Positions 8,402 through 14,826 of a stretch of DNA of 64,000 bases are shown one piece after another (position 1 is the first letter of the stretch; each line of letters opens with the position of its first letter). Below the pieces are notes generated by a model. The model was given only the letters and a program-made list of their open reading frames with translations. It was not told where the DNA came from and made no database searches. The stretch spans positions 1,302,001-1,366,000 of the forward strand of contig NZ_CP089975.1 of NCBI RefSeq assembly GCF_029581575.1, read 5' to 3'. Both the position numbers and the translations under genes were made by a program. This DNA comes from Moraxella nasibovis (GTDB lineage: Bacteria > Pseudomonadota > Gammaproteobacteria > Pseudomonadales > Moraxellaceae).

Positions 8402-8690
8402 CTCTATCTAGATTGCCGGCAGGTGAAAGAGTGTCTATTATTAAAAGTGAAGCCATGTCTGTAGCTGCTAAATTAAAGTTAACTCGGAATGACCGTATTA
8501 GCAGGATGAATAACAGAGAGGTTTATTCTGATGGCGGTGGTTACTTATATTCCTTAGATACTCAACATGGCAGATGGGAAAAAATAGATGGGAAAACAGG
8601 TAAACATTTAGGTGAAGTCTTTTGCATAACCTAAAATCCGTACCCAATTCTCATGATCGTTCAGGTAAACATGATTTAAAGGTAAAGTAA
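8362..8690 (+). pseudogene. C-terminal fragment of a colicin-E3-like ribonuclease toxin, frameshifted
   Basis: The open frame from the TTG at 8362 starts inside the flanking repeat; recognisable toxin sequence begins just after it with RLPAGERVSII and continues to YLYSLDTQHGRWEKIDGKTG. Asp66, His69 and Glu73 have the same spacing as catalytic Asp510, His513 and Glu517 of colicin E3, a 16S rRNA nuclease. The frame stops at 8634 after HLGEV. In the -1 frame, however, the sequence continues to SHDRSGKHDLKVK and a stop at 8688-8690, the kind of tail such domains have. One base lost from the T4 run at 8619-8623 explains this. The delivery domains of a CdiA, Rhs or bacteriocin protein are absent. 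Assignment is from memory of the family, not a search. Confidence 0.7.
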
Positions 8691-8691
8691 T

Positions 8692-9009
8692 ATGAAATGG
8701 AAGAGATTAATAGACATCAATAATAATGATATTACACGAGGCGCTTTATTAAAATTTAAAAGCGAATATCCTTTTGAAGAAAACGTGGTTATGATGTTTT
8801 GTGAAATACCTAATGAGCTGGGTAAGTTTGGATTAATTGCAATTACTGGATCCAAATCTGGTGTTAATCCTTATTTTATTTTTTCAGATGATGTTGTTGA
8901 TGAAAATAAAATTAGAGATTGGCTGATTGATAATTGGTATAATTTCTCTTTAAATGACAATATAGAGCAAGTTTTTTTTAGAGAATGTTTAAGATATTAT
9001 GAAATATAA
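8692..9009 (+). CDS. Probable immunity protein of the adjacent toxin fragment
   Basis: A 105-residue acidic cytoplasmic protein whose ATG lies one base after the stop of the shifted toxin frame, the usual toxin-immunity order and spacing, with AAAGGT as ribosome binding site. Visible features are an N-terminal MKWKRLIDI, a central LIAITGSKSG and a C-terminal helix rich in Trp, Asp and Asn (DWLIDNWYNF). This pattern resembles the Imm45-type immunity family as I remember it; there is no resemblance to the 84-residue ImmE3 of colicin E3. The gene is clearly AT-richer than its neighbours, a sign of transfer. The frame is intact although the toxin is not. Function inferred mainly from context. Confidence 0.65.
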   Translation: MKWKRLIDINNNDITRGALLKFKSEYPFEENVVMMFCEIPNELGKFGLIAITGSKSGVNPYFIFSDDVVDENKIRDWLIDNWYNFSLNDNIEQVFFRECLRYYEI

Positions 9010-9023
9010 AATTAGGGGTGCAG

Positions 9024-9117
9024 CCCGTAGGCTCAGGTTAGCGACAGCGTAACCCAGCATTTGTGGTGTAAATCATTGAATTTTTTGGGTTTCGCTATCG
9101 CCCCATCCATCTACAGG
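9024..9117. repeat. MITE-like palindromic element, right copy
   Basis: Starts CCCGTAGGCTCAGGTTAGCG and runs parallel to the 8310 copy for about 70 bp (GACAGCGTAACCCAGCATTT identical), then diverges. The right end (CCATCCATCTACAGG) is a decayed form of the other copy's end. Same orientation as the left copy, which makes the pair a direct repeat around 622 bp of cargo. Confidence 0.7.
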
Positions 9118-9155
9118 CTGACTAAGTTGCAAAAATATCATCAAAGATTGCAGTC

Positions 9156-9187
9156 AAAAAAAGGACGGTTAAATCTCGTCCTTTTTT
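9156..9187 (+). terminator. Terminator upstream of sbp
   Basis: AAAAAAGGACG and CGTCCTTTTTT form an 11-bp stem with a 9-nt loop. It can work on either strand and separates the toxin/immunity cassette from sbp. Confidence 0.8.
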
Positions 9188-9210
9188 ATGGAAGGCTAAA
9201 CTACTCATTG

Positions 9211-9281
9211 TAAATTCCAAAAAAGAATAAGTATTTCCCATTTTAACCCTAAGCATTTAGCACATTTTATTTTACAATACG
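9211..9281 (+). promoter_or_regulatory. Promoter and conserved activator-type element of sbp
   Basis: The 40 bp from 9211 match 10461-10500 upstream of cysT at 31 positions without a gap. A TACAATACG -10 region (9273-9281) sits 62 bp after the element start, against 61 bp for TAGAATACG before cysT. No good -35 box exists at the expected place, which suits activation by a regulator. CysB is the obvious candidate from pathway knowledge. Confidence 0.55.
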
Positions 9282-9311
9282 CCCAACCTTTCATTATTTT
9301 AGGTAATTATC

Positions 9312-10376
9312 ATGAAAACAAAAATTCTAGCACTTACTGTCTCTGCCCTTGCCCTGACCGCCTGTGGTGGCGACAAAGCCCAAAACACCCAGCAAGATGC
9401 CGCAGCAGGTAACAAAGCCAGTGGCTCGGTAGAACTGCTCAATGTCTCTTATGATGTGGCACGAGATTTTTATAAAGACTACAACCCTTTATTCATCAAG
9501 CATTATCAAAGCGTCAATCCTGATGTTACCATCAATGTCAAACAGTCACACGGCGGTTCAAGTAAGCAAGCCCTATCGGTCAAAAACGGTCTGGAAGCCG
9601 ATGTCGTTACCATGAACCAAGGCTCGGATGTGGAATTGCTTGCCGACAGTCAGCTTGTAGATGGCAAATGGCGACAAAATTTCCCAAACAACGCCATTCC
9701 ATTCACCAGCACCATCGTGTTCGTGGTGCGTGAAGGCAACCCAAAAGGCATCAAAGACTGGAATGACTTGGCAGTCAAAGGCAATGAAATCATCATCGCC
9801 AACCCAAAAACCACTGGCAACGGTCGCTACGCATTCTTGGGGGCGTATGGCTATGGCTTGCACAGCTTTAATAAAGACGAAGCCAAAACGCACGACTTCA
9901 TCAAAAATCTCATCGCCAATGTCAAAGTCTTTGAAAACGGCGGTCGTGCGGCGACCACGACTTTTGCTCAGCGTCAAATGGGCGATGTGCTGATTACCTT
10001 TGAAAACGAAGCCAATGTCATCAAAGAAAAATTCAAAGGCACCGAGATTGTTTATCCAAGCTACACCGTCAATGCCGAAAACCCTGTGGCGGTCGTGGAT
10101 GCCGTTGCTGCCAAAAAAGGCACGGCTGACATCGCCAAAGAATACCTAAATTATCTGTACAGCGATGAAGGTCAAGAATTGGCAGTAAAATATTTCTTGC
10201 GTCCAAGCAACCCTGACATCCTAGCCAAATACCAAGACAAATTCCCAGCCATGCAAACCTTCTTCCCAAATGATGTGTTCGGCGACTGGAAATCCATCAT
10301 GGAAACCTACTTCAAAGAAGGCGGTGTTTATGACAAATTGGCGGTCGGTGCGACGGGCGAAGGGGCTGCCAAATAA
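9312..10376 (+). CDS. sbp: Sulfate/thiosulfate ABC transporter substrate-binding lipoprotein
   Basis: Periplasmic solute-binding component that presents sulfate or thiosulfate to the CysTWA transporter. The signal peptide ends in the lipobox LTAC with Cys19, so here the protein is membrane-tethered. E. coli Sbp and CysP are free periplasmic proteins. The mature part opens with LLNVSYDVARDFYKDYN, the standard opening of the family, and has SHGGSSKQ, GLEADVVTMN and NPKTTGNGRYAFLGAYGYG as ligand-site segments. The length of 354 residues is normal. It heads the uptake genes but is separated from cysT by a terminator and a second promoter, so it can be expressed alone. Sbp versus CysP specificity cannot be told. 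Confidence 0.93.
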   Translation: MKTKILALTVSALALTACGGDKAQNTQQDAAAGNKASGSVELLNVSYDVARDFYKDYNPLFIKHYQSVNPDVTINVKQSHGGSSKQALSVKNGLEADVVTMNQGSDVELLADSQLVDGKWRQNFPNNAIPFTSTIVFVVREGNPKGIKDWNDLAVKGNEIIIANPKTTGNGRYAFLGAYGYGLHSFNKDEAKTHDFIKNLIANVKVFENGGRAATTTFAQRQMGDVLITFENEANVIKEKFKGTEIVYPSYTVNAENPVAVVDAVAAKKGTADIAKEYLNYLYSDEGQELAVKYFLRPSNPDILAKYQDKFPAMQTFFPNDVFGDWKSIMETYFKEGGVYDKLAVGATGEGAAK

Positions 10377-10402
10377 TCCTGCCATGTCAGCCTAAATATC
10401 AG

Positions 10403-10429
10403 CAAATCCACCTTCATGGGTGGGTTTGT
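10403..10429 (+). terminator. Probable terminator between sbp and cysT
   Basis: CAAATCCACC and GGTGGGTTTG form a stem with a CAT-containing loop, followed by TTATTTT. The T run is weak, so read-through is likely. Confidence 0.6.
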
Positions 10430-10460
10430 TATTTTATCGCAAATAAAATTGACAAACCTA

Positions 10461-10530
10461 TAAATTCTAAAAAAGAAAAAGCATATTCTATTTTATCAAT
10501 AGCATATTTTTGTCAATCTTTTAGAATACG
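10461..10530 (+). promoter_or_regulatory. Promoter and conserved activator-type element of cysT
   Basis: Second copy of the element found before sbp (31 of 40 bases identical from 10461). It leads to TAGAATACG at 10522-10530. A separate TTGTCA-N16-TACAAT pair (10510-10515, 10532-10537) overlaps and could be a weaker constitutive promoter. Confidence 0.55.
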
Positions 10531-10569
10531 CTACAATCTTTATGAATACACGATTATAAATACACGACC

Positions 10570-11451
10570 ATGACCAACCAAACCAAAACCCTACCCAAAA
10601 ACAAACAAAGACGAGTCATGCCCTTTTTTCGCCTAAGTTTGGGCGTAAGCGTATTTGCCTTGTCACTGCTGGTGATTTTACCCTTTGTGATGATGATTTT
10701 GACGACTCTACAAATGGGCTTGGATGACATCATCACCACCATCAAAGAACCGCAAGTGTTCGCCGCCATCAAATTATCACTGTCCATGGCTGCCCTTGCC
10801 ACTTTGACCAATCTGGTATTTGGTACGCTCATCGCTTGGGTGCTGGTTCGTTATGATTTTTGGGGAAAATCGCTCATCAATGCTTTGGTGGATTTGCCTT
10901 TTGCCCTACCCACCGCCGTCACAGGCATTGCCCTTGCCACGCTTTACGCCCCAAACGGCTTGTTTGGCGAAGTGTTTGCCAAATTGGGCGTGGCTTTGAC
11001 TGGCGAACCCATCAAAATCGCCTTTACGCCGATTGGCATTTGGCTTGCTCTTGTGGTGGTGAGCTTTCCGTTCATCGTACGAGCCGTACAGCCTGTGCTT
11101 GCCGAGCTTTCGGTGGAATTTGAAGAAGCCAGTGCCGTGATGGGGGCAGGTCGTTTGACGACTTTTATGAAAGTGATTTTGCCAGAGATTGCCCCTGCCA
11201 TGCTCATCGGTGCAGGCATGATGTTTGCCCGTGCCACTGGCGAATACGGTTCGGTGATTTTTATCGCAGGCAACATTCCCATGCAGTCAGAAATCCTACC
11301 GCTCATCATCGTCTCAAAATTGGAGCAATTTGATGTGGCAGGGGCATCTTGCGTGGCATTATTCATGCTCCTTGTGTCGCTTGTGGTGCTGTTTGCCATC
11401 AACTTTGCCCAATGGAAACTCTCGGCACGGCTTGGGGCAAAGACTAATTAA
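10570..11451 (+). CDS. cysT: Sulfate ABC transporter permease CysT (CysU)
   Basis: One of two inner-membrane permease subunits of the sulfate/thiosulfate importer. The 293 residues contain about six hydrophobic segments. The cytoplasmic EAA loop is EFEEASAVMGAGRLTTFMKV at about residues 180-199, which contacts the CysA ATPase. DLPFALPTAVTGIALATLY near residue 110 is characteristic of CysT. The start at 10570 lacks a clear Shine-Dalgarno sequence. In most genomes cysW follows within a few bases; here an acetyltransferase gene and repeats intervene. Confidence 0.95.
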   Translation: MTNQTKTLPKNKQRRVMPFFRLSLGVSVFALSLLVILPFVMMILTTLQMGLDDIITTIKEPQVFAAIKLSLSMAALATLTNLVFGTLIAWVLVRYDFWGKSLINALVDLPFALPTAVTGIALATLYAPNGLFGEVFAKLGVALTGEPIKIAFTPIGIWLALVVVSFPFIVRAVQPVLAELSVEFEEASAVMGAGRLTTFMKVILPEIAPAMLIGAGMMFARATGEYGSVIFIAGNIPMQSEILPLIIVSKLEQFDVAGASCVALFMLLVSLVVLFAINFAQWKLSARLGAKTN

Positions 11452-11471
11452 CAGCAATTTTTATCTTTTTT

Positions 11472-11493
11472 GGTAGGGTGCGTACCACGCACC
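11472..11493. repeat. Palindromic REP-like repeat, left of the GNAT gene
   Basis: GGTAGGGTGCGTACCACGCACC contains the hairpin GGTGCGT/ACGCACC. Its GTAGGGTGCG (11473-11482) recurs exactly, inverted, at 12034-12043. Confidence 0.7.
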
Positions 11494-11538
11494 AAAATTT
11501 ATAAAAATCAAGTAGTTAGACTTTTAACGAGGAAAATA

Positions 11539-12024
11539 ATGAACCTAACAGTTGCCAAACTTAACCAGAATGATTTTTCGGATTATTACCGATTGGTCGG
11601 TGATGAAAAGGTCATGGCGATGATTACCGAAAGAGCCATTCCATTACAAGAAGCTCAAACAGAGTTTGAAAAAAAATTAAAAAAGAATGAGATACACCCT
11701 GATTTTGGCATTTTTAAAATTCTGGGTAAGGAAAATGGCGAGTTTATTGGTTTGGCAAAATTGGAAATTCAAGCATCGGACAGCACCGAAGCTGAACTTG
11801 GCTATATGCTACTGCCTGAATATTGGGGAAAGGGCATTGCAGGGAAAATTGCCAAAGAATTGATAGCATTTGCTGGGCAACAAAAGCAATTAACACGGCT
11901 GTTTGCCATTATTGACCCAAAAAACCTACCTTCTCGTAAAATACTGACCAACAATGGTTTTGTTCATCAAGAATACAAAGACTTTGATGGGCTTGATGGC
12001 GAGATTTTGGCACTGAAGTTATAA
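11539..12024 (+). CDS. GNAT-family N-acetyltransferase, RimJ-like
   Basis: Predicted acetyl-CoA-dependent acyltransferase of 161 residues, of the RimJ/RimL type that modifies protein N termini or small amines. Residues about 90-115 show the core pattern: AELGYMLLPEYWGKGIAGK, with the acetyl-CoA pyrophosphate-binding loop WGKGIAGK. NLPSRKILTNNGF near residue 137 is the usual helix-4 motif. The ATG at 11539 is preceded by CGAGGAAA; an upstream frame extends to 11470 but runs through the repeat. The gene sits inside the cysT-cysW operon, flanked by inverted palindromes, and is absent from usual cys operons. It looks like inserted cargo. Substrate unknown. Confidence 0.82.
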   Translation: MNLTVAKLNQNDFSDYYRLVGDEKVMAMITERAIPLQEAQTEFEKKLKKNEIHPDFGIFKILGKENGEFIGLAKLEIQASDSTEAELGYMLLPEYWGKGIAGKIAKELIAFAGQQKQLTRLFAIIDPKNLPSRKILTNNGFVHQEYKDFDGLDGEILALKL

Positions 12025-12043
12025 GTGCGTCAGCGCACCCTAC
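12025..12043. repeat. Palindromic REP-like repeat, right of the GNAT gene
   Basis: GTGCGTCAGCGCACCCTAC holds the hairpin GTGCG/CGCAC and ends with the inverted copy of the 11473 repeat. It begins at the first base after the GNAT stop codon. Confidence 0.7.
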
Positions 12044-12098
12044 GATTATATTCGATAATCATTTAAATCATCATAAAAATCAATCACTTGGAACAATC

Positions 12099-12947
12099 AT
12101 GGCAACCCAATCGACTTATGACTATCAAAATCACCCTGCGACCAAAGACCCGCTTTGGGTCAAATGGACGCTCATCGCTTTGGCGGTGGCGTTTATGGTT
12201 GTGATGCTCGTTGTTCCGCTCATCACGGTGTTTTATGAAGCCCTAAGAGAAGGCTGGGCGGCGTATGTGTCGGCACTGACCGACCCTGATGCTCTGCACG
12301 CCATCAAGCTCACCCTCATCACGACTGCCATCGTCTTGCCAATCAATACCATCATTGGCATTGCCCTTGCCTATCTCATCACACGCCACAAATTCCGTGG
12401 AAAATTCATCATCACCACCTTGCTGGACTTGCCCTTTGCTGTGTCGCCTGTGGTGGCGGGTCTCATGTTTGTGCTGATTTTTGGGGCGAACACGCTCATC
12501 GGTGGTTTTTTTGAAAGCCTAGGTATTAAAATCATCTTTGCCACGACAGGCATTGTCCTTGCCACGCTGTTTGTGACTTTCCCATTCATCGCTCGTGAAA
12601 TCATTCCGCTCATGCAGTCCATTGGCGACAGCGAAGAAGAAGCGGCATTGACTTTGGGGGCGAGCGGTTGGCAGATGTTTTGGCATGTTACTTTGCCAAA
12701 CATCAAATGGGCGCTGCTGTACGGCATTATCCTAACCAACGCTCGTGCGATGGGCGAGTTTGGAGCGGTGTCGGTGGTGTCAGGACACATTCGTGGCGAG
12801 ACCAACACCATGCCACTGATGATTGAAATCGCCTACAACGAATACGCTTTCACCACCGCTTTTGCCATGTCAAGCCTACTTGCTTTGCTTGCTTTGGTAA
12901 CTTTGGCGGTGCAAAATGTGATGAGCAACAAACAGAAAAAACGCTAA
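12099..12947 (+). CDS. cysW: Sulfate ABC transporter permease CysW
   Basis: Second permease subunit of the sulfate/thiosulfate importer, 282 residues with about six membrane segments. Residues near 88-110 read KFRGKFIITTLLDLPFAVSP, and the EAA loop is EEEAALTLGASGWQMFWHVTLP near 178-199. The C-terminal GEFGAVSVVSGHIRGETNTMPL segment is specific to CysW. Its start codon is preceded by TTGGAACAATC. It lies 75 bp after the GNAT cargo and 75 bp before cysA, so transcription from the cysT promoter must pass through the insertion. Confidence 0.95.
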   Translation: MATQSTYDYQNHPATKDPLWVKWTLIALAVAFMVVMLVVPLITVFYEALREGWAAYVSALTDPDALHAIKLTLITTAIVLPINTIIGIALAYLITRHKFRGKFIITTLLDLPFAVSPVVAGLMFVLIFGANTLIGGFFESLGIKIIFATTGIVLATLFVTFPFIAREIIPLMQSIGDSEEEAALTLGASGWQMFWHVTLPNIKWALLYGIILTNARAMGEFGAVSVVSGHIRGETNTMPLMIEIAYNEYAFTTAFAMSSLLALLALVTLAVQNVMSNKQKKR

Positions 12948-13022
12948 AAACACACCAATTTAACACGCATTTTGGCAAATACGATGCCATCAACTTTTTA
13001 AAATTGACAAACTGGAATCATC

Positions 13023-13736
13023 ATGAGCATTGACATTCAAAACATTCATAAGCAATTTGGCAATTTCACCGCCCTAAATGATGTCAGCTTTGCCGTCAAT
13101 TCTGGCGAGCTTGCGACTTTGCTTGGTCCATCTGGCTGTGGCAAAACCACCCTACTTCGCATCATCGCAGGGCTTGAGACCGCAGATTCTGGACGCATTC
13201 ATTTTGACGGCGTTGATGTTACCGACACGCCTGTGCAAAATCGTGGCATTGGTTTTGTGTTCCAAAACTACGCCCTATTTCGCCACAAAACGGTCGCCGA
13301 TAACATCGCTTTTGGCTTGACACTGCTCAAAGACAGACCCAGCCAAAGTCAAATTGACGCACGAGTCAAAGAACTGCTTGACTTGGTGCAACTGCCCCAC
13401 ACCAAAGATCGCTATCCGCACGAATTGTCTGGTGGACAACGACAGCGTATCGCACTGGCTCGAGCGATCGCCACAAACCCAAAACTGCTACTGCTTGATG
13501 AGCCGTTTGGGGCGTTGGACGCAAAAGTGCGTAAAGAGCTGCGTTCGTCTTTACGCCAAATTCAAAAAGACATCGGCATCACTTCCATCATGGTAACGCA
13601 CGACCAAGAAGAAGCGGTGGCGGTGTCTGACAAAATCATCATCATGAATCACGGCATCATTGAGCAAATCGGTACGCCAGACGAGCTGTCCGACAAGCCA
13701 AGCAGTGATTTTGTTGTGGATTTTTTAGGGTTATAA
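13023..13736 (+). CDS. cysA: Sulfate ABC transporter ATP-binding protein CysA, short form
   Basis: ATPase that powers sulfate/thiosulfate import. Walker A GPSGCGKT at residues 35-42, signature LSGGQ at 135-139, Walker B LLLLDEP at 155-161 and a switch His in MVTHDQEEA. At 237 residues it ends after the nucleotide-binding domain; CysA of E. coli is about 365 residues with a C-terminal TOBE-like regulatory domain. No frameshift is apparent and the stop follows DFLGL, so this appears to be a natural short form. It is the last gene of the uptake operon. Confidence 0.93.
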   Translation: MSIDIQNIHKQFGNFTALNDVSFAVNSGELATLLGPSGCGKTTLLRIIAGLETADSGRIHFDGVDVTDTPVQNRGIGFVFQNYALFRHKTVADNIAFGLTLLKDRPSQSQIDARVKELLDLVQLPHTKDRYPHELSGGQRQRIALARAIATNPKLLLLDEPFGALDAKVRKELRSSLRQIQKDIGITSIMVTHDQEEAVAVSDKIIIMNHGIIEQIGTPDELSDKPSSDFVVDFLGL

Positions 13737-13780
13737 ACCGACTTTGACGCTGGGTATTTGTTGGTTTTTGGTGAATTTAT

Positions 13781-13810
13781 TTGCCTAAAAACGCCCACAT
13801 TTGCTACAAT
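13781..13810 (+). promoter_or_regulatory. Sigma70-type promoter for the 13837 gene
   Basis: TTGCCT (13781-13786), an 18-bp spacer and TACAAT (13805-13810) lie about 27 bp before the start codon. Confidence 0.55.
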
Positions 13811-13836
13811 GAGCGAAATTTTGGACGCAGTTTCTC

Positions 13837-14622
13837 ATGACAGACCATTTCAACACGCACACAGACACAGACAAGCCACAAGGGATTTTGGATCATTTTG
13901 CACAGATCAGCGGACTCGATGGCGACCGCCTGTTAGAAGATTTGTTTTTTAATTGGCAGCAGACACTGGGCGGCTTAAAGCACAGCTATGCCAGCGCCAC
14001 CAGTCGCATCGTGGATGAAGTGAGTCTGCCTGTCAGCCAAAAAATCATCAACGACGCTCTAAATACCTATGTGGTGAAAAATGTCGGTCTTTTGCATGAT
14101 TTGCATCTAGACATTCATGACGGATGGCTCAGACTTGCCACCACCGTCAATATTCAAGGCATCTTTGCCAGTGTCGCCAGTAACTTTGAGCTTGTGCATT
14201 TGCAGCTTGACCGCCACACTCAGCGTCTGGTGCTGCGCCAAATCAGCGACACCGAAGTGATCGAGCTACACACCAAAGCTTGGTGGCAAGCGCCTTTGGC
14301 AAAATTTGCCTTGCGTGCTTATCATACCATTTTTCGTAAAGACCCCCTGCCCATGATTTTAAGTAATATCAAAATCAAAGGCGTGCCATTCACCGAACAC
14401 AAAGGCAATGTCATCTATCTGGAGATTGGGCGTTGGCTGGGCAAGGTCGATATGATCATGAATAACATCAAAAAAGTACAGATCAATCACGGCATTTTAG
14501 AAAAAGAACAGCTGATCTTAAAGGCTGAGCCGAATTTTTCGGAGATTTTAAGCTTTGGCGATCCCAATGCGCCTGTCATCACTGACAAAGACAATCCCGC
14601 CAAGACGAAAACAAACAAATGA
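13837..14622 (+). CDS. Conserved hypothetical protein, family not recognised
   Basis: A 261-residue soluble protein without signal peptide or membrane segment. Visible traits: an acidic His-rich start (HFNTHTDTD), a central stretch of alternating hydrophobic residues that predicts beta strands (LHDLHLDIHDGWLRLATTVN, LELVHLQLDR-type pattern), a WWQAPLAKFALRAYHTIF helix near 148-165, and a lysine-rich tail. I do not know a family for it. It is bounded by its own promoter and a strong terminator, so it is a single-gene unit. The shape suggests a lipid- or membrane-associated beta protein, but that is only a guess. Confidence 0.75.
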   Translation: MTDHFNTHTDTDKPQGILDHFAQISGLDGDRLLEDLFFNWQQTLGGLKHSYASATSRIVDEVSLPVSQKIINDALNTYVVKNVGLLHDLHLDIHDGWLRLATTVNIQGIFASVASNFELVHLQLDRHTQRLVLRQISDTEVIELHTKAWWQAPLAKFALRAYHTIFRKDPLPMILSNIKIKGVPFTEHKGNVIYLEIGRWLGKVDMIMNNIKKVQINHGILEKEQLILKAEPNFSEILSFGDPNAPVITDKDNPAKTKTNK

Positions 14623-14630
14623 CATCAATC

Positions 14631-14661
14631 AAACAAAGGGGCGTTAAACGCCCCTTTGTTT
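14631..14661 (+). terminator. Terminator after the 13837 gene
   Basis: AAACAAAGGGGCGTT pairs with AACGCCCCTTTGTTT, a nearly perfect 14-bp stem with tiny loop. Works on either strand. Confidence 0.9.
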
Positions 14662-14826
14662 ATGCCAACACCCTTTTAAAATACCAGATGACAAGTCTGC
14701 TTTCATCAGCACAATTTTCAGCGCAAAATTTTTAAAACTCATCTATTTTAAAATTCTATTTTAAACCTTGCAAACTTAAAGTTTGGTAGGGTTTGATTTT
14801 ATCATATTTGCAAAAACACATGAAAA

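Noticed and set aside
10944-11402. Minus-strand frame of 152 codons opposite cysT
   Set aside because: Ser/Thr/Met/Ala-rich shadow of a membrane protein gene on the other strand.
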